The position numbers and the translations under genes were made by a program. Of a stretch of DNA of 64,000 nt, positions 35,428 through 44,876 are shown in pieces. Location: positions 2,976,001 to 3,040,000 of the forward strand of contig NZ_CP063373.1 in NCBI RefSeq assembly GCF_015160855.1. The letters run 5' to 3'. Positions within the stretch are counted from its first letter, which is position 1. Every line of letters starts with the position of its first letter. The notes beneath the pieces are model-generated. The model did not search any database, was not told where the DNA came from, and saw only the letters and a list, made by a program, of their open reading frames with translations. The stretch is from Streptomyces ferrugineus. Its GTDB lineage: Bacteria; Actinomycetota; Actinomycetes; Streptomycetales; Streptomycetaceae.

Positions 35428-36337
35428 GGCGGACCTCCGTCGCGCAGATCTCGTACCCGAACCAGCGGTTGATCGCCAGCATCGGTTCGTTGTCGGTGTC
35501 GTTGCCGGTGAACGCCTCCTTGTAGCCGGCGGCGCGGGCGCGGTGCAGGGAGTCGTTCTTGGCGAGCTTGGCCAGGCCGCGGCCGCGGTGGGCGCGGGCG
35601 GTGCCGGTCATCGCCGTGGCGTAGCGGGTGGCGCGGTCCGTGTAGGCGGCGGTGAAGGCGGCGGGGCGGCCGTCGACGACGGCGACCGAGGTCAGGTCGA
35701 GGTCGAGGAGCGGGTGCTGCCAGGTCTCCTCGATCCAGGTGTCGTAGTCGGTGAGCTCGGCGTCGATGTCGCTCGGTTCGTCCGACGTCGTCTCCGCGTC
35801 CAGCTCGAACATCGGACGCGGGTCGTCCGCGAAGTCCGCGGCCCTGCGCAGCTCGACGCCCGGCGGGAGGTCCTGGAGGGGCGGGAGCCCGCCGTTGGCC
35901 AGGTCCAGGCGGAGGAAGTGGGCGGAGCGGCTCGCGCGATAGCCGTGCCGCTCGGCGAACGCCCGGTTGTCCGGCTCGTCGAGGACCCACGCGAACAGCT
36001 TGGTCGCACCGCACGCGGCCAGGTGTTCCTCGGCGGCGCGGACCAGGAGACGCCCGGCGCCGCGGTGCGTCCGGTCCGGCCGTACATAGATGTTGAGGTC
36101 GCCCTGACCGGGCTCCGGGCTGTCGTATGCGAGGCGGACCTGAGCGGTTCCGATGGTCTCGCCGTCCTCCTCCGCCACGAGGGAGCGGTAGCGGGCGTCG
36201 GGGTGGGTGTGGTTGAGGTTGTGGAGGATGCCTTCCGGGGTCCACAGGATGTACGGGAGCGCGAGATGACGGGCATGGGCAAAGGCCTCGACGTCGGCTC
36301 GGTCGTCGGGACGCAGGTCGCGCACGATCACTGTCAT
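35408..36337 (-). CDS. Tandem-domain GNAT N-acetyltransferase
   Basis: A 309-aa protein with two GNAT folds. The N-terminal domain (about 1-150) has the acetyl-CoA loop RTHRGAGRLLVRAAEEHLAACG and ends GYRASRSAHFLRLDL. The C-terminal domain (about 160-309) repeats the pattern with TGTARAHRGRGLAKLAKNDSL and INRWFGYEI. Both pyrophosphate loops (R-x-x-G-x-G/A) are intact. Such twin-GNAT proteins include mycothiol synthase and antibiotic or peptide acetyltransferases; this one is too divergent to name. It is followed by an overlapping DUF402 gene. Confidence 0.88.
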   Translation of the reverse strand: MTVIVRDLRPDDRADVEAFAHARHLALPYILWTPEGILHNLNHTHPDARYRSLVAEEDGETIGTAQVRLAYDSPEPGQGDLNIYVRPDRTHRGAGRLLVRAAEEHLAACGATKLFAWVLDEPDNRAFAERHGYRASRSAHFLRLDLANGGLPPLQDLPPGVELRRAADFADDPRPMFELDAETTSDEPSDIDAELTDYDTWIEETWQHPLLDLDLTSVAVVDGRPAAFTAAYTDRATRYATAMTGTARAHRGRGLAKLAKNDSLHRARAAGYKEAFTGNDTDNEPMLAINRWFGYEICATEVRHVRELG

Positions 36338-36408
36338 GTGCGCGCACGGTACGTGGCGGACAGGCCCGGATGCCTCTCATTTTCCGGCGGGTGCGGGACA
36401 ATCGGCCT

Positions 36409-36777
36409 GTGACCTTGAAGATCCACATCGACGGCAGTGCCGCACCGTACGAACAGGTACGGGCGCAGATCTCGGAACAGGCGCGGTCGGGGGTGCTGCC
36501 GGTGGGGTACCGGCTGCCGACCGTGCGGGGGCTGGCGGAGTCCCTGGGGCTGGCGGCGAACACCGTCGCCAAGGCGTACCGGGCGCTGGAGAGCGACGGG
36601 GTGATCGAGACGCGGGGGCGCAACGGCACCTTCGTGGCCGCCGCCGGCTCGGCCGCGGAACGCCAGTCGGCGTCGGCCGCACAGGAGTACGTGGAGCGGG
36701 CTCGGCGGCTGGGGCTCACGGAGGCCGAGGCGTTGGCGGCCGTGCGGGATGCCCTGCGGGCGGCCTACGGGGAGTAG
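36409..36777 (+). CDS. GntR-family regulator, YtrA type
   Basis: A 122-aa regulator. The winged helix-turn-helix (EQVRAQISEQARSGVLPVGYRLPTVRGLAESLGLAANTVAKAYRALESDGVIETRGRNGTFV) is complete. Only a short C-terminal helical tail follows (AQEYVERARRLGLTEAEALAAVRDAL), which is the YtrA subgroup. GTG 36409 is preferred over ATG 36370: GACAAT, a good -10, lies 6 nt before the GTG, indicating a leaderless mRNA, and homologues begin here. YtrA proteins usually regulate an adjacent ABC transporter; none is present. The convergent DUF72 gene begins its stop codon at the very next base. Confidence 0.88.
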   Translation: MTLKIHIDGSAAPYEQVRAQISEQARSGVLPVGYRLPTVRGLAESLGLAANTVAKAYRALESDGVIETRGRNGTFVAAAGSAAERQSASAAQEYVERARRLGLTEAEALAAVRDALRAAYGE

Positions 36778-37548
36778 TCAACGGAGAGCGGCGGACTCCG
36801 GCGTGCGGGTCACCGTGAGGCCCGCTCGCGTCGCCGCCCTCCCGAAGGCCACCGCGTCCTGAACCGCCGCCCCGCCGGGGTCGTTGTTGAAGTACGCGTA
36901 CACGTCCTCGGCGTCGGACCAGGTGGTCGCGATGCGGTCGACCCAGGTCTCCAGGGAGCGCCGGCCGTAGCGGGGCCAGGGGTGGGCGCGGCCCTCGTGG
37001 AAGCGGACGTAGCCCCAGTCCGCGGTGCGCCACAGGGGCGTCATCGGGCGGGCCCGGACGTCGGCCCAGCACAGGGCGGCGCCGCGGGACCGAAGAACCT
37101 CGCGGGTCTCGGACGCCCACCAGGACTCGTGGCGGGGCTCGACCGCGATCCGCGTTCCGGACGGGAAGCAGGCCAGGCAGGCATCGAGGAGGCCGGGGTC
37201 GGCGCGCAGAGTCGGCGGGAGTTGGAGGAGTACCGGCCCCAGGCGGTCGCCCAGGCCCGCCGCGTGGGACATCAGACGGTCGACGGGCTCCTCGGGATCC
37301 TTGAGGCGCTTGATGTGGGTGAGGTAGCGGCTGGCCTTCACCGCGACCACGAAGTCACCCGGTACCCGGTCGCGCCAGGCCTCGAAGTTCTCCCGCGTCG
37401 GCAACCGGTAGAACGCGTTGTTGATCTCCACCGTGGCGAAGTGCCCCGTGTACTCCTCCAGCCACCGTCGCATGGGCACATCGGAGGGGTAGAGGGCGCC
37501 CCGCCAGTCCCGGTACTGCCATCCCGACGTCCCGACGAACAGGGTCAT
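36778..37548 (-). CDS. DUF72 TIM-barrel protein
   Basis: A 256-aa member of the DUF72 (YecE) family. It starts MTLFVGTSGWQYRDWRG, has EINNAFYRLPTRENFEAWRDRVPGDFVVAVKASRYLTHIKRL and VLLQLPP, and then AVEPRHESWW and YVRFHEG. These are the conserved family blocks that line a barrel pocket. There is no enzymatic assignment for the family that I can rely on. No signal or membrane segment is present. It ends flush against the convergent GntR gene with no spacer and begins 15 bp downstream of the AAA ATPase gene, so it is likely co-transcribed with that gene. Confidence 0.88.
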   Translation of the reverse strand: MTLFVGTSGWQYRDWRGALYPSDVPMRRWLEEYTGHFATVEINNAFYRLPTRENFEAWRDRVPGDFVVAVKASRYLTHIKRLKDPEEPVDRLMSHAAGLGDRLGPVLLQLPPTLRADPGLLDACLACFPSGTRIAVEPRHESWWASETREVLRSRGAALCWADVRARPMTPLWRTADWGYVRFHEGRAHPWPRYGRRSLETWVDRIATTWSDAEDVYAYFNNDPGGAAVQDAVAFGRAATRAGLTVTRTPESAALR

Positions 37549-37563
37549 ACCTCAATCAAAGCA

Positions 37564-38658
37564 CTACAGGTACAGCCCCGCGTCCGCCCCGTCCCGGGGA
37601 TCCGGCAGCGACGTCGGGGACGTGCCCCGCTTGAGCGCGTACAGCTCCGCCAGGGTCGCCCCCTCCCGTCCGATGCCCTCCTCCGAGCCCAGCCAGCTCA
37701 CCGCTTCCCGGCGCGTCAGCTGCCCCACCTCGATACGGGCCAGGCAGCGGCCGGGGCGGACGACGGCGGGGTGCAGGCGCTCCAGGTCCTCGTTGGTGGT
37801 GACGCCGACGAGGACATTGCGGCCCTGGCCCAGCAGGCCGTCCGTCAGGTTCAGCAGCCGCGACAGCGCCTGGCCCGCGGTGTGCTTCGCCTCGCCCCGG
37901 ATCAGCTCGTCGCAGTCCTCCAGGAGCAGCAGCCGCCAGCGGCCCTTGCCCGTGGAGTCGTCCTCGCCGATCGCGATGTCCATCAGGTAGCCGACGTCGC
38001 TGAACAGGCGCTCCGGGTCGAGGACGCAGTCGACCTGGCACCAGTCCCGCCACGAGCGGGCCAGCGTCCGCAGGGCCGACGTCTTGCCGGTGCCCGGCGG
38101 GCCGTGCAGCAGGAGCAGCCGGCCCGCGATGTCCTCCGGGGTCGTCTTCATCAGGTGGTCCATCGCGTCCGCCACGGGCGCGGTGTAGTTGGCGCGCACC
38201 TCGTCCCAGGTGCCCGCCGAGATCTGCCGGGTCGTGCGGTGCGGGCCGCGCCTGGGGGAGACGTACCAGAAGCCCATGGTCACGTTCTCCGGCTGCGGCT
38301 CGGGCTCGTCCGCCGCGCCGTCCGTCGCCTCGCCCAGCACCCGCGCCGCCAGTTCCTCGCTGGTCGCCGTCACGGTGACGTCGGCGCCCCGGTTCCAGCG
38401 GGAGATCAGCAGGGTCCAGCCGTCGCCCTCGGCCAGCGTCGCGCTGCGGTCGTCGTCGCGGGCGGCGCGCAGCACGCGGGCGCCCGGCGGCAGGAGGGTC
38501 GCCCCGGACCGTACGCGGTCGATGTTCGCCGCGTGCGAGTACGGCTGCTCGCCCGTCGCGAAGCGGCCGAGGAACAGCGCGTCGACGACGTCGGACGGCG
38601 AGTCGCTGTCGTCGACGTTGAGCCGGATCGGCAGAGCGTCGTGTGGGTTCGCAGACAT
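37564..38658 (-). CDS. AAA ATPase with DUF5925-like N-terminal domain
   Basis: A 364-aa protein from ATG 38658 (an ATG six codons upstream is possible). Residues 1 to about 150 form a family-specific domain (PIRLNVDDSDSPSDVVDALFLGRFATGEQPYSH ...). The AAA+ module follows: Walker A LLLHGPPGTGKTSALRTLA, Walker B WRLLLLEDCDEL, sensor 1 VGVTTNED, and the arginine-finger region LHPAVVRPGRCLARIEVG. It is conserved across Streptomyces as far as I recall. Partner and substrate are unknown; AAA proteins of this size act as remodelling hexamers. The 3' neighbour is DUF72 in the same orientation, 15 bp away. Confidence 0.85.
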   Translation of the reverse strand: MSANPHDALPIRLNVDDSDSPSDVVDALFLGRFATGEQPYSHAANIDRVRSGATLLPPGARVLRAARDDDRSATLAEGDGWTLLISRWNRGADVTVTATSEELAARVLGEATDGAADEPEPQPENVTMGFWYVSPRRGPHRTTRQISAGTWDEVRANYTAPVADAMDHLMKTTPEDIAGRLLLLHGPPGTGKTSALRTLARSWRDWCQVDCVLDPERLFSDVGYLMDIAIGEDDSTGKGRWRLLLLEDCDELIRGEAKHTAGQALSRLLNLTDGLLGQGRNVLVGVTTNEDLERLHPAVVRPGRCLARIEVGQLTRREAVSWLGSEEGIGREGATLAELYALKRGTSPTSLPDPRDGADAGLYL

Positions 38659-38824
38659 GCGGCCATGATCCGGCACGAAAGCGCCGTGTGCACCCGGTTT
38701 CCGTGCGACAACGCCCGGTGGTGGCAGTGCCGGACGCCTCCGCCGGATCCCGCGCGTCCTGTTACAGGACCGTGTGCGACGAAAGCCGCCCCAGCCGCTG
38801 TCACCCCCGTTACCGTTGTCCTTG

Positions 38825-40237
38825 ATGGGACGTCATGGGTGGAATTCGGGGGCACGGCGGTGGCGGCTCACCGCGCTGCTCGGCGTGGGCGCGGCCGCGC
38901 TGGCACTGGTCGTGACCCTCCTCAACACGCTTCCCGGCAACGGTGTGGACACCGACGGCACCTCACGGGACGGGGACCGGCCGCACGGCACGCCGACCGC
39001 CACGCCGGACGCGGCGAACCCGGAGGTCGGCTGGGGCTTCACCCACACCCAGCACAGCGCGGACGAGGGCGCCGCCGCCGCCGTCCGGCGCGTCGAGGGA
39101 CGGCTCGCGGACGCCGGAGGGCTGCCGCAGATCCAGCACATCATGGGCTGGGGCGCCGACAATCCCGAGCCGGTCGAGGGGCGTTACGACTTCGAGGCGA
39201 TGGACCGCCGCATCGACTTCGTCCGCGCTTCCGGCGGCACTCCGGTCGTCACCCTGTGCTGCGCCCCCGACTGGATGAAGGGCGGCAAGGCCGGCGTCGG
39301 CAACACCGACTGGAGCCAGGCCGCCCTGGAGACCGCGCCCGACCCCGAGCACTTCGAGGACTTCGCCGCGCTCGCCGTGACCGTCGCCAAGCGCTACCCG
39401 GACGTACGCCACTTCATCGTGTGGAACGAGTTCAAGGGCTTCTGGAACGACGCCGAGGCCCGCTGGGACTACGAGGGCTACACCGAGCTCTACAACCTCG
39501 TCCACAAGGCGTTGAAGAAGGTCAACCCGGACATCATGGTCGGCGGGCCCTACCTCGTGATGGACAGCGTCGACCCGCGCGCGGAGGAGGCCTCGACGGC
39601 GCTGAAGGGCCCCTGGGGCGCCATGGACCGGCGCACCGTCGAGGCCTTCGAGTACTGGAACGAGCACAAGGCCGGCGCCGACTTCGTCGTCGTGGACGGC
39701 TCCAGCTACACCCGCGACGACGAGCTGCTGCCGGACGAGTTCACCGCCACCGACAAGTTCACGGCCGTCAGCCGGTGGGTGCGGGGGCAGACCGGCGATC
39801 TGCCGCTGTGGTGGGCCGAGTACTACGTCGAGCCCGCCGACGGCAACGACGACCGCAAGGACTGGTCCGAGGCCCGCCGCGTCGCCGTCCAGGCGGCCGG
39901 GATGATGGCGCTGGCCAAGGGGGGTGCCACCTCCGCCTTCTACTGGAACCCGGAGGAGGAGAAGGGCAGCGAGTGCGCCGGCTGTCTGTGGACACCGACC
40001 GACAGCGCGGACGGCGGTGCCAAGCTGCCGATGTACGACCTTCTCTCGCGGTTCGGCGAGGAGTTCCGGCCGGGGACCGCGCACCGGTCGGTGTCCGTGG
40101 ACCGGCCCGACGTCCGGGTCCTGGCCACGGACCAGGTGGTCCTGGCCGTGAACACCCTCGACCGGCAGACCAGCGCGAAGATCGACGGCAAGAAGGTCGA
40201 GTTGCAGGCCTACGAGGTCAGGTGGCTCGAACGCTGA
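38825..40237 (+). CDS. Membrane-anchored glycoside hydrolase, GH39/clan GH-A type
   Basis: A 470-aa enzyme. A basic N-terminus (RRWR) is followed by one transmembrane or uncleaved signal segment (LTALLGVGAAALALVVTLLNTL), then a Thr/Pro-rich spacer and a TIM barrel from about residue 65. The acid/base Glu is in RHFIVWNEFKGFW and the nucleophile Glu in LPLWWAEYYVEP, the clan GH-A arrangement seen in family 39 xylosidases. A small beta domain closes the protein (VLATDQVVLAVNTLDRQTSAKIDG). It converges on the flippase-fusion gene of the polysaccharide locus (15-bp gap), so it probably trims or degrades that locus's glycan at the cell surface. Confidence 0.8.
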   Translation: MGRHGWNSGARRWRLTALLGVGAAALALVVTLLNTLPGNGVDTDGTSRDGDRPHGTPTATPDAANPEVGWGFTHTQHSADEGAAAAVRRVEGRLADAGGLPQIQHIMGWGADNPEPVEGRYDFEAMDRRIDFVRASGGTPVVTLCCAPDWMKGGKAGVGNTDWSQAALETAPDPEHFEDFAALAVTVAKRYPDVRHFIVWNEFKGFWNDAEARWDYEGYTELYNLVHKALKKVNPDIMVGGPYLVMDSVDPRAEEASTALKGPWGAMDRRTVEAFEYWNEHKAGADFVVVDGSSYTRDDELLPDEFTATDKFTAVSRWVRGQTGDLPLWWAEYYVEPADGNDDRKDWSEARRVAVQAAGMMALAKGGATSAFYWNPEEEKGSECAGCLWTPTDSADGGAKLPMYDLLSRFGEEFRPGTAHRSVSVDRPDVRVLATDQVVLAVNTLDRQTSAKIDGKKVELQAYEVRWLER

Positions 40238-40252
40238 GCCACCCCACCCCTG

Positions 40253-43200
40253 CTACTTGAGCGTCAGCAGCCGCTGCACCATCGACGCCAGCAGCACCGC
40301 CAGCAGCGGCAGCGAGAACCAGAAGCTGCTCTGCAGCCACCGAAGCTGCCGCACGCTCGGTGCCAGCGCCACCCGGACGATCTCGCGGGCCATCAGCAGC
40401 ACGATCAGCGCGAGCGCCGCGAGGCCCCCGACCACCGACCACGGCGTCCAGGTCACCTGTGGCCCGATCGGCCCGGGATCGGCCTTCGGCACCTCGCCCG
40501 CCGGCTGCTTCCTCAGCGCGTACATCGTCACGTCGGCGTTGACGAAGACCCTCTTCAGCTCCGGCCGCCGGTCCAGGTTCTGCAGCAGCCGCGTCTCCCA
40601 GCTCGCCGAATAGCCCACGTCCAGCCGGAGGAAGGTGACCTGAGCCTGGTTGATCATCAGATACGAGTTCGGGCCCGCGTCCTTCAACGCCTTCACCAGG
40701 CCCGACACCAGCACCGGGTCGGCCGGCGCCTGCGTCGGCAGATACGAGACCTTCTCCATGTCCCGCGAGCCCCACGGCATCGCCGGCGTCACGTCGTTGA
40801 CCGGATCGCTGCTCAGCCACAGCAGTCTGAGGCTCGGATCGTCATGGGCGTACACGTACTCCATGGCGGCGACCTCGCCGGGCCGCACCCGCTCGAACGG
40901 CTCGTTGCCCCAACGAGCCACCAGGAAGCCGCCCATCAGCACCAGGCCCGCCATGAGCGCCGCCAGCGGAGCGAGGCTCACCTTGTCCTTGTCGCGCTCC
41001 TTGGCGGTGACGCCGGTGCGCGGGAAGAACGCCAGACCGGTGAGCAGGGCCGCGCCCGGCAGGGCGAACATGAAGACCCGCAGCGCCATCTCACCGCCGT
41101 ACGACTGCATGCCGAAGCCCAGGAACGGCACGAAGGTGAGGACCAGCAGCGAGCGCTCCCGGTAGTGGTGGAAGCGGCGGCGCCACCAGCCCCAGCAGGC
41201 GAAGGCCATCACACCGCCGGCCAGCAGCACCCGCGTGTACAGCACGAGCTTGTGGGTGGAACTGCCGCCCTCGATACGGCCGGAGACGGAGGACGACACA
41301 TTGCCGCCGACGCCGCCGACCCCGCCGAACAGCTCGTCGAAGTGCCCGGACCAGTACGGCTCGGCCATGAAGCCGATCCAGACCGTCACCATGACGGCGA
41401 ACAGGATGGGCAGGCCGCGCACTTCGGACCTGCCGATCAGGACGAGTGCCGTCAGCACGCCCAGCATCACGAACGGCGTGAGCTGGTGGGCGGGGACGCT
41501 GGCCGCGAACAGTCCGATGACGACCATCAGCAGCACGGCCCGCTGCCGCCGGTTCGTCGGCTCGACCTCCAGCTCGCCGGGGCGCCGCTTCGTCCAGATC
41601 ACGCGTGGCGCGCGGAACCAGACCAGCAGGATCGCGGCGAACGTCAGGTACAGCAGATAGGTGAAGCCCTGCGGGGAGAAGTAGTCCTGGCCGACCCAGC
41701 CGCTGAGCACGAAGACCCAGATGCCGGTCCACTTGGCCCGCCAGCTCGCCCGCATGTGCCGTACCAGCAGGAACATCGGCACCAGATAGAGCAGTTGCAT
41801 GGCCAGCGGCCACCAGCGGATGACCTCGGTCAGGTCGCCGACCCCGCACGCCTTCGCGACGAACGCGGCCACCGCGAAGAAGCCCGGCCAGCTCCAGCGG
41901 GCGTCCAGGTCGGGCACGGCCGAGCCGGTGCGGTCGACGTAGTCCAGGAAGCCGAGGTGCTGCCAGGCCGTCGCGAACCGCGGCTCGGTCTCGATCAGGG
42001 CGGGCAGCGCGTGCAGTGACACGACCGTCGCCAGCAGCGTGACCAGCAGCAGCCCTCGGTGCTCCCGGCCCAGCCACAGCAGCGAGGCGAACGTCACCGC
42101 CAGCAGCGCGGCACCGAGCAGCGTCGGCGGCGGCAGCACCGAGATCAGTCCGAGCCCGCCCATGCCGTCCAGATCGCTCTCGCCCAGCCGCAGCGCGGGC
42201 ACCCAGTACAGCAGCAGCGCGGCGGTCAGCAGACAGCCGAGGATCACCCCGAGACGGGTGGGCAGCAGCCGCTCACGCAAGGTCGGCGCAGGTGTCTCGG
42301 GCTGTCGTACGGGCTCTTCGGGCATGGGCGGCTCTTCCCGTACGGCACTGTCCGACCGTACGACGGCCTCCTCCTCGCGCTCCTCGGCCACGGGCTCCTC
42401 GTCGCCCTTGCCCGCGTCGAAGCCCCCCGCGAACGGCGCGTCCACTTCGGCGGGCCCTGTCGGCGTCCGCCGTTCCTCCACGGGCAGCCCCAGCTCCGGA
42501 CCGCGTGCCCAGGCCGGCCGGTGTTCCGGGTGGAGGCGCGGGGTGCCCGTGGGCGGCGTCCCCGGACCGGGGCGGACGTCGGGCCGCCGCTCCAGGTGGT
42601 CGAAGTCGACGTGGATGCCGAGGGTCAGGGTGTCGGTGTCGGGCGCCCAGCCGGGCCCCCGCCTGCGCGCCCCCTCGGCCGCATCGCGTGCCCCCAGGTC
42701 GGCGAGGTCGCCGTCGGGAGCCGCGTCCTCGGGGACCTCGGCCGCACTCGCCCGCGCGGTCCGGTACAGCTTGGGCGCGGCGATCGCGACGATCACCGAC
42801 AGGGACGCGATCTCGGCGACACCGGCGCCGGTCAGGCCCATGCGGGGGAGCAGCACCAGCGTCAGGCCGAGCACCAGGACGCACAACAGGCCCTGCAGCC
42901 AGGCCAGTCCCGCGGTGCGGCTCTGGGCGCGCAGGACCGCGAAGTACGTCTCCATGACGACCCGCAGCAGCGCGCCGATCGCGAACCAGCGCAGCAGCGG
43001 GGTCGCCGCGTCCGCGTAGCCCGGGCCGAAGACGCCCAGGATCCAGGGCGCCCCGAAGAACAGGACCGCGGAGACCGGCAGCATGATCCGTGCCATGCGC
43101 CTGAGCGCCGCACGGGTGTTGGCGGCCAGCCGTCCGGGGTCGTGCGAGCCCTCGACCGTGAGGGAGGCGCCCATGTTGATGGCGAGCAGGTTGACCGTGC

Positions 43201-44083
43201 CGCCGATGGTGGTCGTGATGTAGAAGTACGCGTTGTCCTCGGAGGAGACCTGCGCGGCCACGATCACCGGGATCAGATAGACCACGGCCAGCGAGAACAG
43301 CGAGCCGGTGTAGTCGCCCGCCAGGAACCTGCCGATCTCCCTCAGGGACGGCGGGGCGGCATGGTCCTCGGTCGCCTTCACATGCCGCGGCACCAGGCGC
43401 CGGAACACCAGCCAGCCCAGCGGCAGCACCGACACCGCGATCGCCGCGACCCACGACACGAAGACCCCGGCGGTGGGGATCGCCACCGCGAACGCCACCA
43501 GCAGCCCCAGCTTCACCGCCGAGAACACGGTGTTGCCGACCGGCACCCACACCGCGCTGCGCAGCCCGGTCAGCACGCCGTCCTGGAGCGTGAGCAGGTT
43601 CCAGGCGATGACGGCCACGACGAAGAAGAGTCCGTTCAGCGGCCCGTCCAGGAACCGGTACGAGGGCCCCCACAGATCCAGCGTCAGCAGGAACACGCCT
43701 GCGGCCAGCGCCACGATCACACAACTGCCCGCGTACGTCCGGAAGATCAGCCGGCCGCTCCTGCGGCCGGCCACCGGGATGAAGCGGGCCAGCGCGCCGG
43801 TCAGCGCCACCGCGGTGAGCCCGGCGAGGAACTTCATCGCGGCGATCGCGGCGGATCCCTGACCGACCGCGGACTCGGAGTAGTAGCGGGCGGCGGCCAG
43901 CCAGAAGCCGAGCCCCAGCACGGCGGAGACGCCGGTGTTGATCATCAGGGCGTAGGCGTTGCGGAACAGCGGACTGCCACCGGCGGACCTGCCCATGCCG
44001 GGCAGGCGAAGGCGGCGCCCCGACTGCTCGGGCGCCGTCGCGTCGGTCGAGGCGGGCTCGGTCGTGGTCGTCGTGTCAGACAC
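40253..44083 (-). CDS. Fusion of a Wzx-like flippase and a multispanning glycosyltransferase/polymerase-like domain
   Basis: A 1,276-aa membrane protein from GTG 44083, overlapping the previous stop by 8 bp. Residues of about 30-460 are a polysaccharide flippase-like (MATE/MVF) module with 12-14 helices (FRNAYALMINTGVSAVLGLGFWLAAARYYSESAVGQGSAAIAAMKFLAG). Residues of about 460-600 are a cytoplasmic, acidic, Pro-rich linker. Residues of about 605-1110 have 10 or more helices with short loops (TEPRFATAWQHLGFLDYVDRTG, LSGWVGQDYFSPQGFTYLLYL), like O-antigen polymerase or GT-C enzymes. A soluble domain of about 100 residues precedes two final helices. It would combine lipid-linked glycan export and assembly in one chain. 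No frameshift is involved. Confidence 0.8.
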   Translation of the reverse strand: MSDTTTTTEPASTDATAPEQSGRRLRLPGMGRSAGGSPLFRNAYALMINTGVSAVLGLGFWLAAARYYSESAVGQGSAAIAAMKFLAGLTAVALTGALARFIPVAGRRSGRLIFRTYAGSCVIVALAAGVFLLTLDLWGPSYRFLDGPLNGLFFVVAVIAWNLLTLQDGVLTGLRSAVWVPVGNTVFSAVKLGLLVAFAVAIPTAGVFVSWVAAIAVSVLPLGWLVFRRLVPRHVKATEDHAAPPSLREIGRFLAGDYTGSLFSLAVVYLIPVIVAAQVSSEDNAYFYITTTIGGTVNLLAINMGASLTVEGSHDPGRLAANTRAALRRMARIMLPVSAVLFFGAPWILGVFGPGYADAATPLLRWFAIGALLRVVMETYFAVLRAQSRTAGLAWLQGLLCVLVLGLTLVLLPRMGLTGAGVAEIASLSVIVAIAAPKLYRTARASAAEVPEDAAPDGDLADLGARDAAEGARRRGPGWAPDTDTLTLGIHVDFDHLERRPDVRPGPGTPPTGTPRLHPEHRPAWARGPELGLPVEERRTPTGPAEVDAPFAGGFDAGKGDEEPVAEEREEEAVVRSDSAVREEPPMPEEPVRQPETPAPTLRERLLPTRLGVILGCLLTAALLLYWVPALRLGESDLDGMGGLGLISVLPPPTLLGAALLAVTFASLLWLGREHRGLLLVTLLATVVSLHALPALIETEPRFATAWQHLGFLDYVDRTGSAVPDLDARWSWPGFFAVAAFVAKACGVGDLTEVIRWWPLAMQLLYLVPMFLLVRHMRASWRAKWTGIWVFVLSGWVGQDYFSPQGFTYLLYLTFAAILLVWFRAPRVIWTKRRPGELEVEPTNRRQRAVLLMVVIGLFAASVPAHQLTPFVMLGVLTALVLIGRSEVRGLPILFAVMVTVWIGFMAEPYWSGHFDELFGGVGGVGGNVSSSVSGRIEGGSSTHKLVLYTRVLLAGGVMAFACWGWWRRRFHHYRERSLLVLTFVPFLGFGMQSYGGEMALRVFMFALPGAALLTGLAFFPRTGVTAKERDKDKVSLAPLAALMAGLVLMGGFLVARWGNEPFERVRPGEVAAMEYVYAHDDPSLRLLWLSSDPVNDVTPAMPWGSRDMEKVSYLPTQAPADPVLVSGLVKALKDAGPNSYLMINQAQVTFLRLDVGYSASWETRLLQNLDRRPELKRVFVNADVTMYALRKQPAGEVPKADPGPIGPQVTWTPWSVVGGLAALALIVLLMAREIVRVALAPSVRQLRWLQSSFWFSLPLLAVLLASMVQRLLTLK

Positions 44084-44876
44084 GGGAACGGATGGCCTTC
44101 CGGCGGACCTGTCGGGCTCTGCGGACCAGGGCGTACCCCTTGGTGAGGGCGCGGTCCCGGGCGAAGGCGCGGGCGATGGCACGGCCCTCGACCAGCCGCC
44201 CGAACTCCTCGATGCCGGTGGTGCGGCGCACGGTCAGGCGGGTGAGGGCGTACGGGCCCTGCCGGCGCCGCGCGAGGCCGTTGTTGACGGCGAGCGCCTG
44301 GGCGTATCCGGTCTCGCGCACCGCCTCGCGCACCCGGCGGCTGGAGTAGCCGTACGGGTAGGCGAACGAGGCCGGGGCGGTGCCGAGCTGGTCCGAGACG
44401 ATCTCCTTGCACAGGATCAGCTCGGAGCGCAGTCCGCCGTCCGGGAGCTGGTCGAGCTGCGGATGCGTGTGGCTGTGGCCGCCGATCTCGACGCCCGCCT
44501 CGGCGAGTTCACGGACCTGGTCCCAGTCGAGCATGGTGTCCAGGCCGCCGCCCATGTCGTGCGGGCCCTTCAGCCAGCCCGTGGAGACGAACACCGTGGC
44601 CGCGAAGCCGTGCTTGGCGAGCACGGGCAGCGCGTGCCGGTGCACGCCCTCGTAGCCGTCGTCGAAGGTGATCAGCACCGGCCGCTCGGGCAGCGGTCTG
44701 CCGGAGCGCCAGCGCGCCGCGAGATCGGCCGTCGTCACGGGTGTGCGGCCCAGGTCGTCGATCAGCGCCATCTGCCGCGCGAACTCCTCCGGCGCCACCG
44801 ACAGATCGCGGGTGGCGTCGTTCGGCGCGGTGGAGACGGCGTGGTACATGAGAATCGGTACCCGCGGGTCACTCAT
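44076..44876 (-). CDS. Polysaccharide deacetylase (NodB/CE4 family)
   Basis: A 266-aa carbohydrate esterase family 4 protein. It opens PRVPILMYHAVS, a typical CE4 start. The catalytic motif 1 is LITFDDGYEG (Asp-Asp) and motif 2 is IGGHSHTHPQL (the metal histidines). Motif 3 is SFAYPYGYSSRRVREAVRETGY. A basic tail (RRARQVRRKAIRSRV) ends the protein and no signal peptide is present. It would remove N-acetyl groups from glycan precursors or act at the inner membrane face. Its ATG overlaps the upstream GT2 stop by four bases and its stop overlaps the flippase-fusion start, making it a coupled member of the operon. Confidence 0.9.
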   Translation of the reverse strand: MSDPRVPILMYHAVSTAPNDATRDLSVAPEEFARQMALIDDLGRTPVTTADLAARWRSGRPLPERPVLITFDDGYEGVHRHALPVLAKHGFAATVFVSTGWLKGPHDMGGGLDTMLDWDQVRELAEAGVEIGGHSHTHPQLDQLPDGGLRSELILCKEIVSDQLGTAPASFAYPYGYSSRRVREAVRETGYAQALAVNNGLARRRQGPYALTRLTVRRTTGIEEFGRLVEGRAIARAFARDRALTKGYALVRRARQVRRKAIRSRV